A stretch of DNA of 64,000 nt from assembly GCA_016700415.1 (NCBI GenBank), contig CP065018.1, positions 744,001 through 808,000 on the forward strand. Direction: 5' to 3'. Numbering within the stretch: the first letter of the stretch is position 1; every line of letters starts with the position of its first letter. Source of the DNA: Flavobacteriales bacterium (lineage in GTDB: Bacteria; Bacteroidota; Bacteroidia; Flavobacteriales_F; PHOS-HE28). A program made the translations under genes and the position numbers. Under the pieces are notes generated by a model. It searched no databases. It was not told the origin of the DNA and was given only the letters and a program-made list of their open reading frames with translations. Shown here piece by piece: positions 17,444 to 24,909 of this stretch.

Positions 17444-17620
17444 AAGAAGAAGCCCAAGACCGCCGACTCACCCAAGGGCGCGGACATCGCCACAGGCTTA
17501 GCCTGCCCCGGGCAGCGACCCGGGGTGAAGTTCCTGGTGGATGTGGTGGATGAGACCGGCGAGACCGTGGCCATTGCTACGATCTTGACGATGGTGAGGA
17601 AGTTGGATCAGAGCGCATGA
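17444..17620 (+). pseudogene. Near-identical copy of the paaZ 3' end, with hairpin insertion
   Basis: The stretch repeats paaZ from the KKPKTADSPKG codons to the stop with almost no change, except that a GC-rich palindrome (17507-17526, ccccgggcagcgacccgggg) with a few flanking bases is inserted in the middle and the last codons differ. A second small hairpin, cccgccttagcggg, lies just before it at about 17429-17442. The frame stays open but the fragment has no start or domain of its own. Confidence 0.88.
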
Positions 17621-17641
17621 CCGGCTTGAACGCTCTTGATT

Positions 17642-17749
17642 CTTTGGGCGTGCCCCGGCTCAAATGCAGCCGGGTCCGGCTTTCCGCTGCAAGTCCGCAC
17701 TCGTCGTTCCTCCTCGCTTGCGGGCTTTCCGCTTCAATCCGTCACGCGA
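17642..17749 (+). repeat. Dispersed repeat with two ggctttccgct arms, copy 1
   Basis: Composite element: ttgggcgtgcc, a small hairpin (cccggctcaaatgcagccggg), then ggctttccgctgcaagtcc and, about 45 bp later, gggctttccgcttcaatcc. The same order occurs in reverse orientation at 62491-62610. It directly precedes the helicase start codon and marks the left edge of the low-GC segment. Confidence 0.8.
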
Positions 17750-17757
17750 AATGCACC

Positions 17758-20700
17758 ATGGAATCGATGACTCTACTCGACAACTACCGGCAAAGACTCC
17801 GTTCCAACATTGAGCAACTACATGCTTCAGGCAAAGTCGTTGTATACAAAGGATATCAACGCGAGATCTTTTCGGGCACTGGTCTAGATCTCTATCTGAA
17901 CCCAACGGATGCTGACGGCAACATCGACCCGCTTTCCATTGAAAGCAATAAGAGAGCGGTGTACAAGGAGTTGATCAGCCCCGCCGCCCCTTTCCTCATT
18001 CTGTTCGAGCAGCTTGCTTTCGCGATTGAGAATTCGTCATTCGACCCAATCAACGAGAACTTGGTTATTGTCGAGGACAACCTACGCGCCCTATTTCCAT
18101 ACGCGGTGGCCGCGCCGCTCGCAGTCGATGGCGAGATTGACGGAGAACAGGTTTTGACCCCGCCGTTGAACAGCTATGCACAGGTCATCACTATTGGCGA
18201 GAAGCAATACACTACTTATGTCTCTTCACCTGAACAGGTCAGGTCGCAGTCACTCTTCTCAGATTCTGTGGAACCTGAACGGGTCTATCAGAAGGACCAC
18301 CCAAGTCTCGTAGATATCGAAACCGATACTACCTCCATTGACTTATTGATCAACGAGTCTTTGCTCACTTCAAATGTTCCCGCGGTATGCGTGGAACTCT
18401 CGCAGTGCGACCCCATGTTCCCCCTTCTTGCTGAGAGATTGGCGATCCTCAATGGCTGTTTCCAAGAAGCTGGTGGGCATTTGTGCTTCTACTCTGGCCA
18501 GGTCACTGTGCAATCGGCACAGTCCGGCATACGGTTGATGGAATTGCTCCAACGTTACTGGGGCCCGAGTGCCTCATTTCGTCCGATCAATTTTTATTCA
18601 CGTCCCGAGGTTTCGAAGGCAACACATCAAGTGGGCCAAGACGTGATCGTGGACCACATTCTTGCCCAGTGTGATAACGCCTCCAAGAAGAGGGACTATC
18701 GTGACATTTTCATCACTGCCCCTACAGGCGCTGGCAAGTCGTTGCTTTTCCAGTTGCCGGCCTTTCACCTTTCCGAGCTTGGCCAGGTGACTGTGGTAGT
18801 GTCACCATTGATCGCCTTGATGAAGGATCAAGTACAGGCCATCATACGCGATAGGAACTACAGCAAGGTGGCATACCTGAACAGTGAGCTAAGCCTAGTC
18901 GACAGGGAGAGGATCATTGAGCACGTCAAGCAGGGAGATATTGATGTCCTGTACTTGTCACCCGAGTTGTTGTTGTCATACGACATCAGCCATTTCTTAG
19001 GGGAGCGTAAGCTCGGCCTGGTAATCATCGACGAGGCCCATTTGGTAACAACATGGGGCCGTGACTTCAGGGTAGACTACTGGTTTCTGGGCAATCATCT
19101 ACGCAAGACTAGGAAGTACAGTGGCCATGACTTTGTCATCATGGCGTGTACAGCTACTGCCGTGTTTGGCGGTGCGAACGACATGGTGTTCGACTGTATG
19201 GACAGTCTCTATCTGAAGAGTCCCATATACTTCATTGGTTCCGTTACACGCGACGACATCCACTTCGTCATTGGGCGGGAAGAGAGTCCGGAGAAGGGTT
19301 TTGATGCGTTCAAGATTAAGCAGACGACGCAACTGTGCAAAGACGTCCTTGCGAAGACAAATCTTAAAGCACTTGTCTACGCTCCGTACGTTAAGCAGAT
19401 CACGCAGATTCAGGATGGGCTCGATGCGGATGAGAAGGGTCAGGTTAGCCTGTACTATGGGAGTTTGGACATGGCATCGAAGAATCACTACTTCGACGAA
19501 TATCTTGATGGGAGGAGGCGCCTGATGCTAGCAACCAAGGCATTTGGGATGGGCATTGATATCAAGGACATCGAAGTTGTTTACCATCACGCACCCTCAG
19601 GACAGTTGGCGGACTATGTGCAAGAGATCGGCAGGATTGCGCGCGACCCTTCACTGGAGGGTTATGCTCTCATCAATTTTTCGGCCCGTGATGTGCGATA
19701 CATGAACGTACTTCACGGCATATCGTCCATCAAGCCATGGGAGTTACGTGGGGTACTCGATAAGCTGGCCAAGGTGTACCAACGCGAACGAGCAAAGAAC
19801 CTGCTATTCTCCGTTGATGATTTCGCCAACATCTTCCCTGATGTATTGGACCTCGGGCAAAAGGTCATGACCGCATTGATGATGATTGAACGGGACTATC
19901 TCATCAAGTCCCGGTTCAATGTGATCATCGCCCGACCGAAGAAGCTATTCACCCGTGTGTTTGCACGAATCGAACGCGACTTACTGTCCACGTTCCTTCG
20001 AGAATACCGCGCGACATGCACGGAGATTCCATATCAAACTGGTGGCCCCGATAATGCATATGCCTTTATTGAGATTGATCTCGACCATCTCTGGAGGTTG
20101 CGGTTCCGTGATATCAGCTTCCCGATGCTGAAGGCGAAGTTCTACAATCGGACTCTCTTTGGTGCACAGGCCACAGCGGTGGTGCCGCAATTGAAGTTCA
20201 CCTTCAAGTTGACGGGCGAATTTGACCACGCCATGAAGCAGTTCCAGCGCTTCCTAAGCCTAGTGTTTGAGTTCTTCTCATCAAGCAACAGCTATTTCAA
20301 GGAAGAGGACTTAGCCGCGTACCTGAGGCGCAACGGGTACGACGAAGCCAGAGCCAAGAGTATCAGTCAGCGGCTGCTCGCCATGTATGGTAGCCATCGC
20401 GAATCCAGCCAGAAATTGTATGACCCCAATGCATTCCTTCAAAGGAGGCACTCTGCTGAACCGGGTGTTGCTGAGTACACGGTGTTCAGAAACATGCATC
20501 AAGCAGAGCATCAGCAACTGCTGCGTCTCGTCCAGAAGATATTTGACCAGGCCGGTGAGAAATACGTGCGTTACGCTGGAAAGGATGAAGGATTCGACGG
20601 TCGCTTGATGCGTCTAGGCTACCTTATGGAAATGGCAGAGGCCGGCCTATTCGAGACCGTTGGAGGAGAAGCTCCTATGGTCTTTGTGCGTTTGAACGAT

Positions 20701-21444
20701 CCACGAAAAGTGCTCTACGATGCAAGGAACCCGCACTATTCCAACATCCTTCTTGCAGACGTTCACAGGCGCCATCACGTAAGCGTGGACATCTTCAAGC
20801 ACTTCTTCCTTCGCGACATGCCAGATGAGACTAGGTGGAACTTCGTCGAGGATTATTTCCTTGGCAAGGACACTGAAGAGCTCTTGGAACTCTACCCAGG
20901 TGAAGCCCCCGGGTCGCCGAATGATATCGTGGCCCTGTTGCCATCATCAGAATCGAGTGGCTCTGAGAGCAACCGCGGTCCGGCAAACAATGTACCTGTC
21001 TTTTTTCCCCCAACCACTGGTCGTAATTACACCGGCAAAGACCTGCTTACCCTGCAAGGGAGCAAGGGTTCCGAGACCAAAACCGTATCCCAGTGGATTA
21101 AGGATGCTCCTGTAGACTTGGCATTGGCAAGGGATGAGAATAAGCTATCTCTCGACTATGAATCCTTCACGGTCCTTGAGTCCATTGTCACGCAGGATGC
21201 TAATTACATGAAGAGGAAGAAGGGCTTTGAACACAAGACGAGTTTGGTTCCTGGTGGCATCGTTAAACCTGCGCGCAGTCACTTTCTGGAGGATCCGGTC
21301 AAATTCTACAAATGGTATTGCGCCAACCCCACCGCCCTATTCCTGACTCTGAAGGACAAGATTCTGATCTATCAAGAGGTTTACAACCGGAACAAGGGTG
21401 TCCTGCGCGGGGAGCATCGAAAGCTGCTTGCTGCCAAGAAATAG
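17758..21444 (+). CDS. Large RecQ-like superfamily 2 helicase, candidate defence protein
   Basis: A 1228-residue protein with a RecQ-type helicase core at about residues 295-690 between two long unassigned regions. Motifs: Walker A APTGAGKSLLFQLP near 320-333, Ia VVVSPLIALMKDQVQA, DEAH at 425-428, III MACTATAVF, a helicase_C strand KALVYAPYVKQI, V LATKAFGMGIDIKDIEVVYH and VI QEIGRIARD at 622-630 (RecQ proper has QETGRAGRD). No HRDC or zinc-binding RQC pattern was found, so it is not housekeeping RecQ. Spot-counted GC is about 50-52% against ~60% in core genes. It faces a kinase/RNase H-like operon and sits between two toxin-antitoxin pairs. ATG at 17758 follows the repeat; upstream codons lie in repeat sequence. 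Confidence 0.85.
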   Translation: MESMTLLDNYRQRLRSNIEQLHASGKVVVYKGYQREIFSGTGLDLYLNPTDADGNIDPLSIESNKRAVYKELISPAAPFLILFEQLAFAIENSSFDPINENLVIVEDNLRALFPYAVAAPLAVDGEIDGEQVLTPPLNSYAQVITIGEKQYTTYVSSPEQVRSQSLFSDSVEPERVYQKDHPSLVDIETDTTSIDLLINESLLTSNVPAVCVELSQCDPMFPLLAERLAILNGCFQEAGGHLCFYSGQVTVQSAQSGIRLMELLQRYWGPSASFRPINFYSRPEVSKATHQVGQDVIVDHILAQCDNASKKRDYRDIFITAPTGAGKSLLFQLPAFHLSELGQVTVVVSPLIALMKDQVQAIIRDRNYSKVAYLNSELSLVDRERIIEHVKQGDIDVLYLSPELLLSYDISHFLGERKLGLVIIDEAHLVTTWGRDFRVDYWFLGNHLRKTRKYSGHDFVIMACTATAVFGGANDMVFDCMDSLYLKSPIYFIGSVTRDDIHFVIGREESPEKGFDAFKIKQTTQLCKDVLAKTNLKALVYAPYVKQITQIQDGLDADEKGQVSLYYGSLDMASKNHYFDEYLDGRRRLMLATKAFGMGIDIKDIEVVYHHAPSGQLADYVQEIGRIARDPSLEGYALINFSARDVRYMNVLHGISSIKPWELRGVLDKLAKVYQRERAKNLLFSVDDFANIFPDVLDLGQKVMTALMMIERDYLIKSRFNVIIARPKKLFTRVFARIERDLLSTFLREYRATCTEIPYQTGGPDNAYAFIEIDLDHLWRLRFRDISFPMLKAKFYNRTLFGAQATAVVPQLKFTFKLTGEFDHAMKQFQRFLSLVFEFFSSSNSYFKEEDLAAYLRRNGYDEARAKSISQRLLAMYGSHRESSQKLYDPNAFLQRRHSAEPGVAEYTVFRNMHQAEHQQLLRLVQKIFDQAGEKYVRYAGKDEGFDGRLMRLGYLMEMAEAGLFETVGGEAPMVFVRLNDPRKVLYDARNPHYSNILLADVHRRHHVSVDIFKHFFLRDMPDETRWNFVEDYFLGKDTEELLELYPGEAPGSPNDIVALLPSSESSGSESNRGPANNVPVFFPPTTGRNYTGKDLLTLQGSKGSETKTVSQWIKDAPVDLALARDENKLSLDYESFTVLESIVTQDANYMKRKKGFEHKTSLVPGGIVKPARSHFLEDPVKFYKWYCANPTALFLTLKDKILIYQEVYNRNKGVLRGEHRKLLAAKK

Positions 21445-21561
21445 CCCCCCACTTAGCACGATTGTGCGCTCGCGACTTAGGACTCCGCGAACCTTTACTT
21501 GCTTCCTTCGAAGTAGTACTTCACGCAATCAATGGCGATCCACTTGCCATGCCCGCTAATC

Positions 21562-22587
21562 CTATGATCCGTTGGCCACGTAGCGCTGTAGCACGCGCCG
21601 GATTGCCTTCTTCATCTCCGCAAGCGTTAGGGTGGCAAAGCAGTCTTTCTTAACTCGGCGCACGTCTCCATCCGCGATCTGCTTTGTCGTCTCAATCGAG
21701 AAGCGCCCTCCCACCATCGATGTGATGTTGACCTTGTACTTCGCGGTCCCAATGCGCGCACGGTATCGGACTACGCTCCCCTTTTGTCGTAAGGTCCAAT
21801 CGCAGTGCAGCAGCACGCCCTCTAGGGCTTGTCTGAACTCCGAAGCGCTATCAAAGCGCTTAGAAGGATCAACATCCATACAGCGATTGACTATGCGCTG
21901 CACTTTCGCCGGTACGTAGGGGCGATAGCGTCCTCGGTTGGGATAAGTGCCCGCAAGGATCATATCGATAAGCTCTCCAGAGTCAGTTACCTCCGGCAGG
22001 AATGCGTCCCCGTTGATCATCCGATACGCCGTTAGCCCAAGAGCATATTGGTCGGACAGCTTGGTCATTCCTCCACCCTGAACTACCTCCGGTGCTAAGT
22101 GAGTTCGATAGCCAAAGGGCGAGGCCGTTCCATCCACTGAGAGTTTGGTTGCAAGCCCGAAATCTGAAAGCTTACCCCTATTGTTTCCGTCGATAAGAAC
22201 GTTCCCCGGCTTGATGTCTCTGTGAATGAACTCCCTGGCGTGCGCATACTCCAGCGCCCAACAGACATCCTTCACCAGCCCAATACACTTGGTCAATTGG
22301 ATGGGTGCACTTCGATAGACCTGCTCAACCGACCCGTGTCTCAGGTACTCCATTGCCACGTAAAGTGTGCCGTCATTGAGTCTCCCCGCGTCTTCTACAC
22401 GAACAATGTGTTCGTGCCGCAGCTCCATCAAGGCACGAGGCTCATTGTAAAAATCACTAGGGTCCGTGACGCTCTTTACGGGAACGAACTTCACCGCTCG
22501 CTGAACATTCAGTGCGTGATCTTGCACGAGCCAAACCTCACCAAAGTGGCCCGCCCCTAGTCGTTCAAGTCGCTCAAAGTCTGGCAT
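21562..22587 (-). CDS. Serine/threonine protein kinase with extra C-terminal domain
   Basis: Hanks-type kinase of 341 residues. Glycine loop GAGHFGEV at 11-18, ATP Lys33 (AVKFV), Glu in NEPRALMEL, catalytic HRDIKPGN at 122-129, DFG at 142-144, and APE in HLAPEVVQGG; all catalytic residues are present, so it should be active. The kinase fold ends near residue 260. The last ~80 residues (CDWTLRQKGSVVRYRARIG onward) are a basic strand-rich domain I cannot assign. No membrane segment or PASTA domain. It starts 4 bp after the stop of the RNase H-like gene, forming a minus-strand operon that converges with the helicase. A spot-counted line has 45% GC. Confidence 0.88.
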   Translation of the reverse strand: MPDFERLERLGAGHFGEVWLVQDHALNVQRAVKFVPVKSVTDPSDFYNEPRALMELRHEHIVRVEDAGRLNDGTLYVAMEYLRHGSVEQVYRSAPIQLTKCIGLVKDVCWALEYAHAREFIHRDIKPGNVLIDGNNRGKLSDFGLATKLSVDGTASPFGYRTHLAPEVVQGGGMTKLSDQYALGLTAYRMINGDAFLPEVTDSGELIDMILAGTYPNRGRYRPYVPAKVQRIVNRCMDVDPSKRFDSASEFRQALEGVLLHCDWTLRQKGSVVRYRARIGTAKYKVNITSMVGGRFSIETTKQIADGDVRRVKKDCFATLTLAEMKKAIRRVLQRYVANGS

Positions 22588-22591
22588 CAGC

Positions 22592-23155
22592 TCAAGAGGG
22601 TAGTAAGGCTATGGCCGCGACGGTCGCTTCTTGAAAGTTCGGCACATTGAGTTCCCCAAGTTGCAGTCTACCTGCGAACACGCGGTCGAGGTACCGTGCA
22701 GGCTCGGTGAAATCAGGGATTGCTCGCTTTATCTGGGCTTTCACCATCTCCTTACATTCGATGCCAAGCTCAGTGTTCAGGTACTCCTGAACTACCGCTT
22801 CGATCTGCAAGCGCTCGCACGATTTGTTCCTTGCATTGTGCTCGATGATCTTGATGCAGGCTTCGTCTATGCCTGCCTGCTGCATGACCTCGGCCATCTG
22901 CCTGCGAACCCAGGTAAGCGCCGCAGGCCATGTTGCACCAGCCGGGAGCTTGAACCGCCTATGCTGCACACAGCCCGGATTGGATTGCGTCCCTTCCAGG
23001 ACAACAACGGAGAAACCATCGGGAAACGAACGTATGCCTAGTACCATCTTCGGTTGATTGCGCGGACCCGTGGACCCACATACAAGGATATGGTTCCAGC
23101 CGCGTACATCGGCTCTATCAAGTCTGCTTCTTCTGTCGCGCTTAAAATCGATCAT
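22592..23155 (-). CDS. Small protein with RuvC/RNase H-fold-like layout (DUF3010-like?)
   Basis: A 187-residue protein, no firm family. After ~35 basic residues, MVLGIRSFPDGFSVVVLEG looks like the first hairpin of an RNase H fold. IKIIEHNARNKS, the helix LQIEAVVQEYL and the final FQEATVAAIALLPS follow in the order seen in RuvC/YqgF and DUF3010 proteins. The first catalytic Asp of RuvC is replaced (GIR instead of GID), so nuclease activity is doubtful and a binding role is possible. It is the first gene of the operon with the kinase (4 bp gap). The fold call is inference from pattern only. Confidence 0.55.
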   Translation of the reverse strand: MIDFKRDRRSRLDRADVRGWNHILVCGSTGPRNQPKMVLGIRSFPDGFSVVVLEGTQSNPGCVQHRRFKLPAGATWPAALTWVRRQMAEVMQQAGIDEACIKIIEHNARNKSCERLQIEAVVQEYLNTELGIECKEMVKAQIKRAIPDFTEPARYLDRVFAGRLQLGELNVPNFQEATVAAIALLPS

Positions 23156-23159
23156 ACCT

Positions 23160-23216
23160 CATCCCGGCGCTCGCGTGTTTAGCGAGTGCCTCGTCATTCC
23201 GGCCTCCGGCCATCCT
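23160..23216. repeat. Dispersed catcccggcgctcgc repeat, copy R1
   Basis: Begins catcccggcgctcgcgtgttt and ends cgtcattccggcctccggcc. Related elements: R2 at 23910-23940 (left half), R3 at 28978-29050 (full, with a hairpin inserted) and R4 at 24571-24600 (right half). R1 lies five bases outside the start codon of the RNase H-like gene, marking the right edge of the helicase/kinase segment. The 317 bp gap 23156-23472 otherwise holds only the fragment listed next. Confidence 0.7.
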
Positions 23217-23236
23217 TTTCCTGTCCGACCAAAGGA

Positions 23237-23359
23237 TCATCGCGAGGTTCGACCCACCTTGAACCGGGCTTCCACTTCTTCCTGAGAGAACATGCGCCCG
23301 GCTTTGAAGTCAGCCTCTGAACGAGCCGCGCGGGCGGCAATACCATCTCGCAATACAAC
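23237..23359 (-). pseudogene. Fragment of an antitoxin-like C-terminus
   Basis: The minus strand reads an open stretch ending ADFKAGRMFSQEEVEARFK before a stop. That resembles the C-termini of small Bacteroidota antitoxins (helix, then AGR-x-S-x-EEV), but no start or N-terminal part is recognisable in frame. It may be the displaced end of the antitoxin-like gene at 23473 or of another module. Low certainty. Confidence 0.35.
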
Positions 23360-23472
23360 TACACCCCATCTACTCGCTCTTTTTCACCGATGCTTCCCCA
23401 AAACAGTTGTCCCATAGCTACGGCTATGCAACAACTATTTTTGATCGCCTCGATAAAAAATAGCTTCGCATC

Positions 23473-23856
23473 TTAGGGTGCATTCGTATCCCGAAATGGT
23501 ATGAGCACCTCCTTCCACCGCGATGCCTCTTGATCTTGCTGAATGAATGCAGTGACACGGGACAGGAAGCCGGGGTCATGCTGTTCCTCGATCAACCGCT
23601 TCAACCGTGCTTGGAGAATAGGAAGCGGCTCCGGCTCCTTCAGCACCAACCCGCTGATGTCCGGCTCATCATCCCCGTAGGAGTTCTGTCCAAAGATCGC
23701 GGCGGCGGCTATCAGCGCCTCTTCCTCTTCTTCCGTGCGTCCCGGCGTCTTGGCGCGCAGCAATTCCAAAAGACGCTTCACCTTGGTCAGCACGTTGGCG
23801 TCGTTGGTGGAGACCAACTGCTGCACGAGATCGAGCTTGAGGGCTTGGATATCCAT
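23473..23856 (-). CDS. Antitoxin-like hypothetical protein
   Basis: A 127-residue soluble protein whose N-terminus (MDIQALKLDLVQQLVST, then VLTKVKRLLELL) resembles Bacteroidota addiction-module antitoxins, which open with a short amphipathic helix before a ruler helix. The rest is acidic (EEEEEALIAAAAIFGQ; GDDEPDISGLVLKEPEP) and not recognised. No toxin gene lies immediately next to it, and a fragment of antitoxin-like sequence lies downstream on the same strand, so this may be a decayed module. Confidence 0.55.
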   Translation of the reverse strand: MDIQALKLDLVQQLVSTNDANVLTKVKRLLELLRAKTPGRTEEEEEALIAAAAIFGQNSYGDDEPDISGLVLKEPEPLPILQARLKRLIEEQHDPGFLSRVTAFIQQDQEASRWKEVLIPFRDTNAP

Positions 23857-23909
23857 GGTGCATCAAAATTAGCGGTCATCGGCCGACACGACGAATCAGC
23901 ATCTTTCCC

Positions 23910-23940
23910 CATCCCGGCGCTCGCGTGTTTCCCGAGTGTT
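23910..23940. repeat. Dispersed repeat, copy R2 (left half)
   Basis: catcccggcgctcgcgtgttt followed by cccgagtgttttg; matches the left half of R1. It stands directly upstream of the second toxin-antitoxin pair. Confidence 0.6.
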
Positions 23941-23970
23941 TTGTTTTCCGCCTCATGCCCCGAACATCTC

Positions 23971-23978
23971 TATCTTTG
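23971..23978 (+). promoter_or_regulatory. Bacteroidota -7 box of TA module 2
   Basis: TATCTTTG fits TAnnTTTG and lies five bases before the antitoxin ATG, exactly as in module 1, again implying a leaderless message. Confidence 0.55.
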
Positions 23979-23983
23979 AGATC

Positions 23984-24202
23984 ATGAAAGTCCCCGTGAA
24001 CTACGTGAATGATGCCGATGGCAATGTCCAAGCTGTTCAGGTCCCTGTGGAGGACTGGAAGAAGCTATTGGAAAAGGTGCGCCATTATGAACAGTTGCTC
24101 AAGTTCCGTTCCACGCTGAGCAATGCACTTTCGCAAGTGGCACGGATGCGTACCGGCAAGTTAAAGAAGCGCACCTTGAAGGACGTGCTGCGTGAAGCAT
24201 AA
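23984..24202 (+). CDS. Antitoxin of RelE/ParE-type module 2
   Basis: 72 residues, a paralogue of the antitoxin at 16817: the same MKVP opening, NDADGNVQAV, the KVR-YEQLLK helix and an identical C-terminal ending RMRTGKLKKRTLKDVLREA. Differences concentrate in the middle helix (KFRSTLSNALSQ against KLKSQLSSALDQ). It overlaps the toxin gene by 11 bp. Confidence 0.75.
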   Translation: MKVPVNYVNDADGNVQAVQVPVEDWKKLLEKVRHYEQLLKFRSTLSNALSQVARMRTGKLKKRTLKDVLREA

Positions 24203-24536
24203 GGTCATACCGACACCAGCGTTCGAGAAGGAGTTGCGGCCCCTTCTTAAACGCCATCGGTCCTTGGCCAAGGACCTACTTGTATTGGAGAAGGAGTTGG
24301 AAGCTCATCCGGCCAAAGGCACGGCCCTCGGGCACGGGCTCTACAAGGTCAGGTTGGCCATCACCAGCAAAGGGAAGGGCAAAAGCGGCGGTGCACGGGT
24401 CATCACCTATGTCGTTACGGAAGACCATGAGGTATACCTGCTCAGCATCTACGACAAAGGCGATTACGATACCGTGGACACCAAGGCCCTGAAATTGGTT
24501 GTCGCCGAGCTGAGGAAAGAGAAGCGCAAAGGATAA
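24192..24536 (+). CDS. RelE/ParE-family toxin of module 2
   Basis: A 114-residue paralogue of the toxin at 17025, with the same GTG start position and the same basic core (PTPAFEKELRPLLKRHRSL, then ITSKGKGKSGGARVITYVV). Divergence lies mainly in residues 31-48 (VLEKELEAHPAKGTALGHG against ALQKELEIRAPIGTSLGQG). Such closeness of two modules 7 kb apart suggests recent duplication or repeated acquisition; whether each antitoxin can neutralise both toxins is open. Confidence 0.82.
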   Translation: MKHKVIPTPAFEKELRPLLKRHRSLAKDLLVLEKELEAHPAKGTALGHGLYKVRLAITSKGKGKSGGARVITYVVTEDHEVYLLSIYDKGDYDTVDTKALKLVVAELRKEKRKG

Positions 24537-24909
24537 AGCCGCCCCGCTTTCTGAGGGCGCTAGAGGGTATGGGCGCGAGTGCCTCGTCCTTCCGGCCACC
24601 TTAATAGCCAAAGCCAGAAGGCATAGGACCATTGACCAAAAGCCCAAACCAAACCACCGACATAGAAGGCCAAGAAACGTAACCCACGTCGGGTAAGACA
24701 ACAGCGCAGGATGATCACCGCTGTGGCGCGGCCCGCTCCCCCAACACGAACGGGAAATCCTGTCCGCCCATGCGATGTAGGATCGTCCACCACATGGCAG
24801 TTCCCCTTATTCGCCCCCGAACAACGAAATTTGCCACCGATCGATCGGTCGAACGGGGAACGATGCTCGAACCAAGCACACCCTGAAGCAGCCGATCAGA
24901 TCACCCAAT
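24537..24909. other. 373 bp gap with half repeat R4
   Basis: No gene can be supported. At 24571-24600 gcgcgagtgcctcgtccttccggccacc matches the right half of the R1 repeat. The rest is mixed sequence leading to the PLP-enzyme gene; no clear promoter box. Confidence 0.5.

Noticed and set aside
17758..21444. Housekeeping RecQ
   Set aside because: Twice the usual length, no HRDC or RQC zinc motif, altered motif VI and island context.
21445..21561. Terminator between helicase and kinase
   Set aside because: Only 5 bp stems were seen in the 117 bp between the convergent genes; not convincing.
24560..24793. 77-residue minus-strand protein
   Set aside because: Overlaps repeat R4, composition random, no start signal.
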